Part shown: positions 24,586 through 36,700 of the stretch, in pieces
Position numbering within the stretch: the first letter of the stretch is position 1
Layout: the number at the start of each line of letters is the position of its first letter
From: Pelecanus crispus
Taxonomy: Eukaryota; Chordata; Aves; Pelecaniformes; Pelecanidae
DNA length: 64,000 nt
NCBI RefSeq assembly: GCF_030463565.1
Contig: NC_134659.1
Coordinates: 8,316,511 to 8,380,510 of the forward strand
Reading direction: 5' to 3'
Program-made: the position numbers and the translations under genes
The notes under the pieces: model-generated
The model's database searches: none
Seen by the model: the letters and a program-made list of their open reading frames with translations, nothing else
Told to the model about the DNA's origin: nothing

Positions 24586-24787
24586 ATGCTTCACTCTCCA
24601 CTGAAAACAGCGTTGGCGTATGAGTGTTTCCAAGACCAGGCCAGCTCCACTCTGGCTCTGCCTTCGGACCACAAGCTGAAAACTAAGGGCACGGGAAAAC
24701 AGCGGGTCCAAGAGCAAGTGATGATGACGGTGAAGCGGCAGAAGCAAAAGTCGTCCGTGTCTTCGAGCGTGGGCCACTCCAACAGAG
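24586..24787 (+). CDS. PKP1: PKP1 coding exon 1 (start of head domain)
   Basis: The ATG at 24586 has a purine (G) at -3. It encodes residues 1-67 plus one base, including LPSDHKLKT, the conserved QRVQEQVMMTVKRQKQKSS and SHS-like GHSNRG. The donor GTAAAA starts at 24788 and leaves phase 1. The N-terminal start matches the family start exactly, so no earlier ATG is needed. Confidence 0.97.
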
Positions 24788-27700
24788 GTAAAATCCCACC
24801 GTGCTCTGGACAGCAAGGGGGTCCCCTCTGGGGACAGAGCAGCTGCTATGGGGTGCTTCTGTGGGGTTTTGTTTGTGGGGGATAGACTGTTTCCCATCTT
24901 TCTCGGGTTACCCCAGGCAGGGGATGCCGAGATCTCTTGCACTGGATGGAAGAGTTAGGACAAGACGTGGAGCTGGATGCATCGACTCCCTCCCTGGTGG
25001 AGCTGATCTCCCGGGAGCGCTGCACTGCTCCACATCCCTGAGGCACTTGGACGTTTCAGTGTGGTGCTATTGACCATTTATTCCCTGGCTCTAAAGCTGG
25101 AGTAGCCGCCTAACCTTTGCAAATCCTTCCTCTGCGAGCGTGCCCATGGTTGGAATCCTCCACTAGACCTGTCCCCTCCTGTGGATGGCCAAAGCTAACA
25201 GCATTGCTCTGCCACCACGCCAAGGGGCCGGGAAGTGGCCACAAGCCGGGGCTCAGCTGTCTCCTGAGCATTGCGGCAGGTGGAGAGCAGGCAGCTCTGC
25301 CTACACACAGGACACAAACCTGAGCTCGGGATCTGCCTCTGAAGCTCCCAACATGTCATTTTGCAGGCTGAGAAATGTGGGAGCCTGGGACACCCCAGTG
25401 TGAGTGGTAGGAAGGAGATGAGTTAGGAGGAGAGATGTCCTTTTCTTACCACAGTGGCTTGTGTTCATTCAGTGGGGATGTTTCGCAGCCCCCTCCATTT
25501 TGTAGATGAGTAGAAAGGGGTGCAGGGGTCTGGGCAGCCAGTCTACCTCCGTGCACTGAGTCTGTGCCATAGAAAGCATGCAATCACCCGAGTCCTGGAG
25601 CCAGGTTTCCTACTGGAACACCTTCCTCTTTGGGTCAAGGCTTGGCAAATAGATTTCTTCACTGTCCTTGCTCTGGAGAAAGCTGATTTGGAGGTAAACC
25701 CCAGCTTTCCCCAGCCGGGAGCTGCAAACCCAGAGGGTTGCGACAGCCACAGTGCAAAACCTCCTGACTCTCAGAGGTGCTTTCGCCAGCAGCTGCAGCG
25801 AACTCACTGGCCTGGCTGAGTTCACCAGGAAGAGTAAAGCCCAAAGGCTTTGGGGGAGAGGGGAGTGCCGGGGCTGGGACTGAACCCTTCAGCTGTGTCC
25901 GGATTAAGCAGCACGTAGAGTGATGTTTGCTGGAAAGCTGAGTGAGCTGGGCCAGTGTCTGCCACCTCTTTGCGGGACTATGGCTTGCCCAGCAGCTTTG
26001 CCAATCTGGATCGTGAGGCTGGATCCAGCACTGGTGAGGTGTCACGGTCCAGACACCCATTTTGGGCTGGTTTGCCAAGAGAAGCCGAGTGGCACGAGGC
26101 TGCCGGGTGAAGAGTGGAGGTGGTGCTCCCATAGGAGCCGTCCTGGCTGTATGCATTGCAACTGCTGCAACAGAGGGAATAGAGCAGCTTCATGGTGGAT
26201 GGCATGTGTGCAGTGACCGTGATGGGTACCGCCAGGAACAAATCTCTGCTTTCCCTTTTTTTGTGTGTTTGTGGACATAGTCTCCAAGGGATGGGTGGGG
26301 GATGGGGCAAGGAGAGCTTTCTTCTGCCACCAAAATGGAAGATGGAAATCTCCTCCTACCTCAGGAGGGTTTATCGCTTAAGGTGTTATGGTGTCAGATC
26401 TGACAAAATAAAACACAAACCAGGATGAGACGAGAGGCTCTGGATGGGGATTGGGGCACTGCCAGCCTCCCTTTCCAGCGGAGGGTTATTTCAAGGGGAA
26501 GTGGGCAGAGAGATGTCTCCCACTGCTGCCCGTAGGCAGGAAGGGAGGCAGAGGGGGATTATTCTGCTTGGAGCGGAGCCAAGGTGAAACCTCTGGGAAA
26601 GGAAAAAAAAAAAAGGCAAATTCCCAAGCTGCCCGTCTCTGCTCGACAGGCTGAAGCTAAACCCCTCCTCCAGACACTTTTGGAAATGTCTGGGAATGGG
26701 AATTGCGTGGAAATGTGCAGCTCTGGTTTCTGTGTCCCAGGGAAGCTGAGTCACAGCCAGCTCCCAGGAGCTGCCGCCAAACACGGGGCTGAGGCCGCCC
26801 CATTCCCACCACAGGGAGGTTGGCCAGCACGAAGGTCCTGATGGCTGATTCACCCTGGCAGCTGCTCTCTGAGTGCATTTCTGGACAGAATCCCAGAAGG
26901 GCAAGAAGTTGCCATTTATTCTCGGGGTTTTCTCCTGGGTTGAAGGCTGAGAGGGTCAGGCTAAACTTCCAAGTATTGATTTTTACTGCTGTTGGTCCAA
27001 AGTTTAGCTGAGCAGACCTAATGAGAAATATTAATGTTTCCTACAAACAAGCTACATCGGTCCATCAGGTGTGGATGTCTGCCTGTTCAAATGCTCCTCC
27101 AACATCAGCTACCTGCATCCCCCCATGATTTCTCAGAGATGCTCCTCAAAGGCAGCACAAGCTGCGGAATTCACAAAGTCCCTTGATAAATGTTCAAATG
27201 CTTTGTTCCCTCTGCACCCAGCGAGTTTCCTGTGTGTGTCTGGTTCGGTCTTGATCCAGGTCCAGCCGTCTGTTGCTGCAGTTTGGTCTGTGGTTTGAGT
27301 AGGAGCTGAAGCATTGTGCAGAGCTTCCCCCAGCTTAGAAACACATGCTCCTGTGTATGTAGGACGGGGAGCATGGACATGGACCCCTCTTGCATGTAGC
27401 AGGGATGGGTGGTGTTGTATCCCATAACTGTGGTTTCTTTAGAGGGTCAACAGATGTTCCCTCAATGTTCTGCTGATCGATGGATACATAAACGTAGTTG
27501 GTTATTTGAAGTCCAGCAGATCAAGGCATTGTGGCCACTGTCTGAAGATCTGGTGTCACCCAATATATGCACAAGCCACAGCAGGGCAAGGTGATCCATC
27601 TGGGCCCAAACTGGTGTGCACTGGGGTAGGGCAGTGAGCAGAAACCAGTTGCAAGCAGCATAATCCTGCACCCACAGAGGGGCCTTTTCTCAGCACAGCA

Positions 27701-30700
27701 GCTATGGGTGTTTCCAAGGATGGCTGCAGAGTTTGGGGTCTGTGGAGTCTGCTCTCCTTGGGTTTTGGGTCTGTGGGGTCTGCCCTAGGGCTTATCTGCC
27801 CTTCTCACCATGGGAATAGCTAACTGGATGGCTCCCTCTGAACTTGCGAGTAATGCAAATTTCCAGGGAAAATGAATTTCAGTGTCATGGCAGGAGAAAA
27901 GGCCAGGCCAAGCTGAACCAGCTCCTTGTAGCCAACAGCACTAGTCTGCAAAGTCCTCTGGCTAAAGAAAAGTTTTGCCAGTGACTTGTCACTGGCTGGC
28001 AGGGTATAGCAGGGAGCAAAGATCTGAGGAAACCCAATCAAGGAGTGTTGTATCCAGCTGTCTCACGGCTGAGCTGTGATTTAGAAGTTTTCTATGCTGG
28101 CTGTGGCTGAGAGGGGAGAAATCCCACCTAGCTCTAATGGAATCCTACCTAGCTCTAAGGGGGGTCATTACTCTGATGTGAAGGGAAGAGGAGATTTTTG
28201 GGGATAGTGAGTCTTTTGAAGACTTCTGTAACCCTCCCCCAGCATGAGATGATTCAGGGAATGCCATCCACTGTTCCACAAATGTTAGATTATTGGTATA
28301 GAAAAACTACCAAACGCCTTTACCTCATAGGCCAGAAGGCAGAAATGAAGTTTGGTCATTCCTGTAAGAATCTCAACTTCTGGGATTTCACTAACAATCT
28401 CTCCTAGGAGGTATCCAGGCTTTGCTTTGTGCCTCCCACAGGCCCTCTTCTCTTACTATGTTTTTCCTATGTTTAATCATCCTTATTGTTTTAAAGCCGT
28501 GCATAGTTTATTATTTAACTCGTCTAGCCTGCAATACCAGTGACTGGTTCTTGTCTTGCTTTTCCCTGCCACAGATTAATATTTATTAACATGCAGCCAC
28601 AATGCTCCCTGTTAGCTTTATGTGTCCAGCTGAAGTGTCATGCTTGAAAAATGGCACTTCTAACACAATTCCTCTCCTTGCCATCAGTCTCTTAGCTTCA
28701 AGGGGTGTAAAGTTGCCTTTGAAGAAAGTAAATAACTCATCAGGCACAGGCATATTGTGTTAGATGGAAGTGTCAGTTTGCTCTGCAATGATCGATAACA
28801 GCTATGGAGAGGAGGATGAGGGCAAGGAGAGCAGTAGTGGGGCTCACAGTGATTAAGTGCAAGATCTTGCAATCCTTACCTGTTGTAGCTGGATTTTACC
28901 CTCTTGAACTGTCCCACTGAAGTTAAATGAGATTTTAGATTGACCAAGTTTTGAAGGAAATGCATTGGGGGAATGACAATTTGGGGGTGGGAGAGAGGGG
29001 TCCCTATGACAGCCCAGCCAGCACCTGAGCAGCCTTCAGGGGTATTTTCTGCCCACAACCACAGTTGCTGGGAGGCTGCGCTTCACCTGAGTGATTCTCA
29101 TCCATGTCTTTTCTGCCTCTGTCCCATCTATTATCTACTACTAATACAGTGGTTTTAATTGTCTCTATGTTTGTCTAAGTGCAAGCGGGCACTTCAAAGA
29201 CCTAAACAGCTGCTTGGATGACAGCAAATGGGACACAGACATATGGACATAGCTAGAAAAAAGCACCAGGGAGGCATCTCCCGCAAAGAGCATTTCCACC
29301 CCCTGCCAAAATATATTTCAGGAGATAGTCCGTTTTTATCCCGGATTCTCAGGACCTGTGACCAGCTTGTATGGTCTTTACCCTTGAGGTGGTTGAAAAG
29401 AGGAATATCCTTCCTCGCCCCAAGGGCTGGTGATACACCTCCAAGACACTCTCAAGATGAACCAGGCAGTGTCTAAACTTGCAGGACTAAACAGAGATGA
29501 TGTTTGCTTTAGCCACCTCCATCAGAAAATCCCCAGGTTCTTCCTGGCTTTCAGACTGAGCTCTCCAAGCATTTATTAATCGCAGTTGTGGCAGAATCAC
29601 CTTCTCCAACCAACAAGGAGGCTTCAAAATGCCTTGAACATTTGAGGTTATATATAATTGTATATTTATAAGCTCTTATGTACAAGTTTGTGGAGGTGAA
29701 GGCAACTTTTCAACAACTGAAGAACATAAACTTGCATGAACTGCCTGGTCTCTTGAATTTGGCCATGTAGCAGTGCATTTATACAAGAAAATTAGAGATG
29801 TGCCTAAACTGGCTTATTTTTGGTGTCTTCTTGCTCAGCCTCAAAGTCTTTAGTGCAGTGCATGGCAAGAATGGATCCTGAAAGGAAAAGCATGGTCCCC
29901 AGGGAGGGTTGGTCTGAGTCACGCCCAGAAACCCTTTCTTCCAACTGCTCACTCACAGTGTCAGGAAAATGTTCCCAAGTACTCCTGCCTGCAGTTACAT
30001 GATGTTTGCACAGAGCAAGAGATTGATTGTAAGAAGGAATTCCAAGGAAACTGTTATGGGATTGTTCTATCTTTGTGTTTAGAACTGTTGTTACTAGCTA
30101 ACTGTGTCCCCTGGTAAATCTCCTGCCCCAAACTTACCATTTCAATCCCTGCCTTGTTTCTGCTAAAGACCAGCACTAATGTCCTGATCTGGAGTTTCTG
30201 GGAAATCCTAGGGTGGGGAGAGAAGCACAAGGTGAAGGGCACAGCTGAATTGTATCTCTCACTGCATGTCAATGGCCATTTCCTTGCCTTATCAGCAAGT
30301 TCTGTGCAACTTAATACATATGAAGCTTTCAGGGCTGGAGAGATATTAATAGGGAACAATGCCCACCGAGTGTCTAGACTATAGACAATGAGATCCTGTG
30401 GTTTTCTGCACAAGTGTATGTCTGTGAAACTACTCTGCTCTTGCTTATTCTGCATTCAGTGATGTTCTTCAGATGCTGCTGTCCATGCAGCCTTGCTCCT
30501 CTCTTGTTGACAATAGAAAGCAAATCTCATTATTTATACTGCATCTACGGGAATCATCTTCCTGAGAAAATGCAAGAATTTTTAGCCACGAACCATATCA
30601 CCATAACAGGTTCTGGATGCCTCAGGCAAGGCAATAAATTAGATTTATTCCACGGATCAGTGGCTGTAGAAGACCTGAGTGGCTTCAGGGCCTTTGTGGT

Positions 30701-33700
30701 CGAGCTTATCCAGTTTATCTAAGAGATGCGTCTTATCAAACAATCAGAGATTAGGATATTTCTGACATTACCCACCAGTTTAGGTGCATAACTTAAGACA
30801 GGTAAGTCCTGATTTTGTACTTTGTTAGACATTCAGAGCTTCCCCTGGAAGTTAATTGGAGTGTAGGGTTTGCACTTCCTCATAACGGGACTTGGGATGC
30901 CACAACTGTTGAGCACTTTTGAAAATGAAACTTAAATGACCTTAAATTCTTTTGGACCATCTGAAGGGGGTTAAGGGAATTCCAGTGTGGAAAAAGAATG
31001 ACTCGCTTCATTTTTTCTTGTCGTGATGAATGTAGCATTGGGTAAAATACCTTTAGGAGGGATCCAAAGATTGCACTGCCAAGGGCTACTGGTGAGAGAC
31101 AGCTGGAAGAGCTTTTAGTAGGGTTGGGATAGGTAAATCCAAACACTCTGAGTAAAGCAGTGAGAAATAGTAGAAATGGCTGATGGGTTCTTCCTGATCC
31201 AAGATATTTGCATCTTTACAAAACGTATCTTAGATCTAGTCTCACCCCAGCACCCCCAAAATAATGATGGAGATTAATACATTTTCAGGAAAAGAAAGTA
31301 CAAATACACAGAGAATGGAGATTGAAATTTAAGGTGGTGCAATTAGGTTTCTTAGTGTTTGACTATTTCAGATCCCCAGGTGTTAAATACAGTTGATTAT
31401 CATTTACCCATCATGTTTGTTATTTGCTATTTATTGAATTTAGCAAGCCTTGCTCAGGCTGCTTGGGTTGATGTGATTGTTATTATTCAGACCAGGAAAG
31501 CCAGCCTGGAGAAAGGGTCAGGGGTGGGTTTTGCCTTCAGAGGAGAGGCAAATATTATTTACCTCCAAGTCAGAATAAAGGGAATATGTTCCAGGTTCAG
31601 ACCTTCCAGGATTTGTAGCACAAAATATCATCCAGTTCCTCTCGTAAAGCGAAGACCTAAGAGATTGGCCCAGTCCCTGACCCTGTCTGCTCTTGTCCAC
31701 TGTAGATTTTATGGCACTTGGTCTTTTGTGCTGAAAACCTTAGGCTGTCGCTTGTGGTCTGAGGGCTGGAGTTTCCAAGAGCTCTTCTGAAATTAACATC
31801 TTCTATGGGTTGCCTGCAATGACAAAGGCTCACGTTACTGCCTGTCTTTCCTATGTTCCTGTTAAGGTTTCTAACTCTGTTATTCTTCAGTAACTAAACT
31901 CACTGAAAGAAAGAGTGCTGTGCTCTGAAGGGGTACCTGCTGGGACCACTTTTGTCTGCTGACTCTGCTTTTTCCACTTACAGGTTCCATGTATGATGGT
32001 TTAGCTGATGGTTATGGCTATGGGACATCCCGGGGCAGCTATTACGCCAAAACCCAAACAGGAAACAGCAGCTGGGGATATCCGGTAAGATACTCTTTCA
32101 TCTGGGAACTGTGGCATACTCTTGAGGTAACCTGTACAGAAAGCACCCTCTAGCAGAAATAGTCATGGAGCAAGGTTATAGCACTTCAGAAACTTGCCCG
32201 AGAGAGATTATGCATGGCTATGGCTATCTTAGAAGGTAATTCAATGCAATGGAAGATGATGGTGGAGGACCCTATATCTATGTTCTGTGTGGTTGTGGAA
32301 TCTAGTGTGGACAAGATTTAGTTTGGTTTTGTGGATTAATATCCACACAGCACGAGAGATTTGAAGCTGTCTGAAGGATCAGTCATGGGTTCAGACTCTT
32401 ACAACTCAGTTCAAGCTTGGAGCACATCCGTCCCTCACCTGAAAGAGTTTCCATGTACCAAAACTTCTCTGTGAACAACATTAATGTGGTTGAGTGGTGA
32501 TGATCAGGGGATTTGCACCCTAACTATGTTGCTATTCCCAATCTCAGTGCTAGTGCAGACCCTTTTCAGATATTCTCTGAGCTTGGAAAAGAGGTGGTCC
32601 ACTTATCCCATAGTAATTTCCAAAGAAAATATTACAGATTGCCAGGAAAAGCACAGATGAGATAGTACTTGTCCTTGTGCAATCTGAGTTTATACATCCC
32701 ACAGAGGTCCTGGTCTTGTCCTTGGTGACAGACTCTTGGCACACTGGGAATCACTCCAAACCACTCCACCATCTACTTGGACAACTTGTACTCATGTTGT
32801 CCCTCCACCTCAGACCTGAATTCTGTTCTTCCTTGGTTTTCATCAGCTATAAAGTAGAATTTAGAGCAATTCACAGATCTGGGATTTGAATATGGGAAAA
32901 AGAAAGGGCTCCTTTCAACAGCTCTGGGACTATAAAGCAGCTCCCTGTCAACCATCAAAGGGTTGAACCAGGAAAGGTGCTTATGTTGGCTTCAAGCAGA
33001 CAGACAGAGGGTTGAAGCTTTTCCTTGTAGTTGCCAGATCCTTTGCCTGTTCATAGCATCAGCATTCCTCAGATTCAGAAAGATTTATCTGTTTTCTTTC
33101 TTAAAGGCCTTGGTGTTGCATGCTTGCTTCAAGGCAGCAATGTCACTTGTTAGGTTTGCATCACTGCCTACTGCATGTTCAGTAGGAAGGACTGGGAGCA
33201 CTAGCATAAATTTGAAATTTTTATTTACAGACTGTCTGTTGACTTGTTTCAGTGTCCTTTGCTGAGCTGGTTAAATCCCAAACAGTGGTGTTTCTGCCTG
33301 GTCTAAAACCAAAAGGGTGACTATAATGGGTCAGAGCAGAGGTCCATCCAGCCAAGTGTTCTGTCTCTATCACTAAGGCAGTGATGGGCCCCTGCAGAAG
33401 GGTCTAAGCATGGTAAGCAGGCAGTGATGCATCACAGAATGTTTTTGTGGCCACCAGAAATTTGCAGCTGAGGGACCTCCTGAGCCAGAGGTGGAGTCTC
33501 TGAGCTTCATAAGTCAAATAATTGTGATGTTTTGTTCTGATGATATATTGTTGTTCATCTGTTGTGTTTCCTGAATGGAGTTTGTTATGCTTTGTCCAAA
33601 CAAAACTGTTCTGTTCCAGCCATTCCAGTAGTTTCTAACTGTTTTTTTTTAATTAAAGAGAGAGGAAGCTAAGCCCCAGCTCTGCAGTTGCCCCTCCAGC

Positions 33701-36700
33701 TCATGCTCATGCTGGCAAGGTGGTACTGAAGCTAGTGTTGATGGTGTGGTTTTATTCATTCCTGATCTTCTTCCCAATCATTATGACAGCTGGACAAGTG
33801 CTAGGCAGTTAGAAATGCCGCTGGCTGCTGGAGATTTCAGTCCAGCAATGTTGGTATTCTGGTGAACAGCTTGCAAGATGATTATGAAGATCATGGCCTC
33901 CGTTAGATGCCATAGAGTACTGTGGACACAGCAGTTCAGTCACTTCTGGTTCACCGTGGACTTATGCAGCTCATGGCTTTTCTCTGAAGGGCTCCCCTGC
34001 ATTTACTGATGAGGGAAGGTCTTTCTCCAAACCTAAGTGTCTTATAAGCCTTTCATTCTAGAAATTTTTGGTAAAGGTCTTCAGGACCTGGGCTACTTTA
34101 GCAAAAGGGACTTGGACTTGTGGAGGATTCACAGTAAAATTTGTCTTACCTAACTGTGTCTATCTGAAAATCAGTCATTTAGTCTTAACAAGTCATCTAG
34201 ACTCCTCCCATAGCCAACAAAGGGAGAGGTACGAGGAGGTGATTCATCTCCTCTATCTTGGAGATCTGTCAGGTCAGGATGAATCAGCCCCTCTGGATGC
34301 CTATCTCCTTCCACTGGTAGCTGGATCAGAGCAGTCACCTAACAGGTAGATGACTGCAGTTAGGGGCGATGAGTCCCAAGTGCCATTGGCACATTGGAAC
34401 ATATAACCTCAAGCCTAAATCTGCTTAACAAGCTTAACAGACATCATACTCCCCAACCACACCGAGGAACCTCCTCCATTCTGCTTCTTCCAGAAAAGTA
34501 TTAAAGGTTTACACAAATCCACAACCTGCCTCCAGCTTGGATTAACTTTAACTTTTGTCTACAGACCTGTTTGAAGTCTGTGCAGGTTCTAGGCATTCTA
34601 AAAAATGTTTCCTATTTCCAGTTCCTGGGTTGTAAGACATGAAAACAAAGATAAAGCAAATCTATTTTTGAAGACAAAATTGCTGGACTTCTTTCCAGCT
34701 GGAGCTGGTGCTGTGAATGTTTCTGAGAAGTCACAAAGTCCTTTGAGATGCACAGGCAAATTCAGATATTTCAAGGAAATGACCCAGTAGAGTATTCAGG
34801 AAAATTACTTACTCTCAATACTTCTTTAGTTAAAAAGGTGTAACAGGCAATCCATGTCTATGTTGCTGCTCCACAGCATCTGCAACTTAAACACTGCTCT
34901 TAGATGGTCTTAGTCTAAGGCATTGCCTTAGATGGTGACTCTAAATGACAGGACGTATCCTGTCTCACCCACAACTCTTAAAAACTGTTATTCCTGAATT
35001 CCTCCTTTTGTCTTGTTTTGTCTTGGAAATCTCAAGCTTTTTGCTTTTGAGTTTTCTTCCCAACCTTATGATACTGATGTTCAAATATTAGAGCAAAAGA
35101 AATGACAGATCTGGAGGAAGCGTTCTCTCTGGATCAGTCAACACTTCTCACTAAAACCTTTGATTTACCCATTATTAAAGACTATTTTCTGTTTATTCCT
35201 CTTGTGGAGTGCCTTGTTTGTAGCATCACTGTAACTAGCACTGCAATGAGTCCCTGCTCATTATCAGTGTAGGTAACACCGAAATCAGCTGGACCACTCC
35301 AGAAACAGGCACTCTGAGGGCAGCAGATTTGCACTTGGCTGCAGCATATCCTTGGCTCACGTGTCAGGGGTTGGCTCAGCCTTCAGGGCTGAAGTTCCCA
35401 GTCCCATTTGCACAGTGACCATGGTGGGATGCAGTAATGGGTGTCTTAGTGACTGCGAACCTCTCTGTTAGGTGGTCTTTCAATCCAGGTGCTGTTGACC
35501 CCGGAAGACCCTTAGAGACATTTGTCACCCTACTGACAATGAGTTATGAGTGGCCACCAGTTCCCAAAGCCACCCGACCGCAGGAGCTGGCTATGCCATG
35601 TCCTGATGTAAGGCCTGAGCAGTGCCTGAGGTCCCACAGGAGGTACAGTGGTGACCACAATTTACACAGACAAACCTGAGGGAGGTTTAAATAAACTAAA
35701 CTGGGCACCTAGAGAAGTGCAGTTACAGCAGGAGAAGTCTCAGCACGAGCTGCACCCTTGACTGACACTTCAATACCAGCCCAACAATGGGATCTGTTCA
35801 GCACTGGGCTCAAAGCCACTGTGGCCCGTGGGTTGCAGCAAGTGTGCTGTTCACCCCCCAGCTTCAGGGACAGCTTTGGAGAAGTACAGCCAAATCCTGA
35901 ACACCAAGGGAAGGCAGTATGTGGAGCCAAGATGCCGTCAGCAAAGACCCTCCGAGGTTTAATTCCCACCTGCAGCAAGACTGCTCTTGCCTGGGTCTGC
36001 GGGGTTGGCAGGTCCATCCCTGCTAGACAGCTGGGGGGTTCCCAGGTCTTGTGTCTGTTCTGGCACTGTCAAGATGGTGCAGTATCAGGACAAGGTGCAG
36101 AAGCACACCCGACCTCCCTGTGCTGCTGCTTCCACAAGAAGGAAATACACCAGCATGGTGTGGGCAGCGTGCCCGCCCCAGCACTGCCCCGAACGAGGGG
36201 CAAACAAGCCCCTGGTGTGCTGGGTAGGGAAGGAGGCACATCCTGGACGTGAGGGTGCTCTGCCTCCTACTGGGTGAGCAGATCGTCATTCCCACGGAGC
36301 TGACCTCAGCCTGGGGCTTGCAGCGAGTAATGTTCCTGAGAGCAGCCCTGCTCCCAGACCAAGGAATATTTGGCATGTCTGATGCTGCTCCGATTAAAGC
36401 AGTTAACTGAGTTGGAGCCTGGCACATGACAGCTGGGGACCAGTGGCTACTGGGCCACCAGTGTTCACCACTGCTTTCCTCAGGCACCACAGCTGGGGTC
36501 TTGGGCTCTGTGCTGCACTGGCCCAGCCACCTTGGTTTCTGTAGCAGTTATATCTGTTATGGCGCTAATGAAAAACATGCACTTTGGTGATCCCTCTGCA
36601 CTAGAGACTATATGTAGATTCTTAAACAAATGTTCTCTGTGGGAGAAAGTTGCAGAGCTTTCTCTCCCAAATGCATTATCTGCATGAGAGGTGTTCTCCA

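Larger units (their letters stand above)
24788..31983 (+). other. PKP1: PKP1 intron 1
   Basis: A 7.2-kb GT..AG intron, GC-rich near the promoter and AT-richer after about 28 kb. It holds two short imperfect tandem duplications (27731-27790 and 28120-28160). I could not support any internal gene or alternative exon. Confidence 0.8.

Noticed and set aside
24040..24942. 300-codon minus-strand ORF as a protein gene
   Set aside because: It overlaps the CpG-rich promoter and PKP1 exon 1 antisense, has no domain and no splice logic. GC-rich, stop-poor DNA explains it; kept only as a low-interest observation.
30414..30722. ORF of about 100 codons in PKP1 intron 1 with a fairly protein-like composition
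   Set aside because: No family resemblance and no convincing acceptor/donor pair in phase with PKP1 exons 1 and 2.
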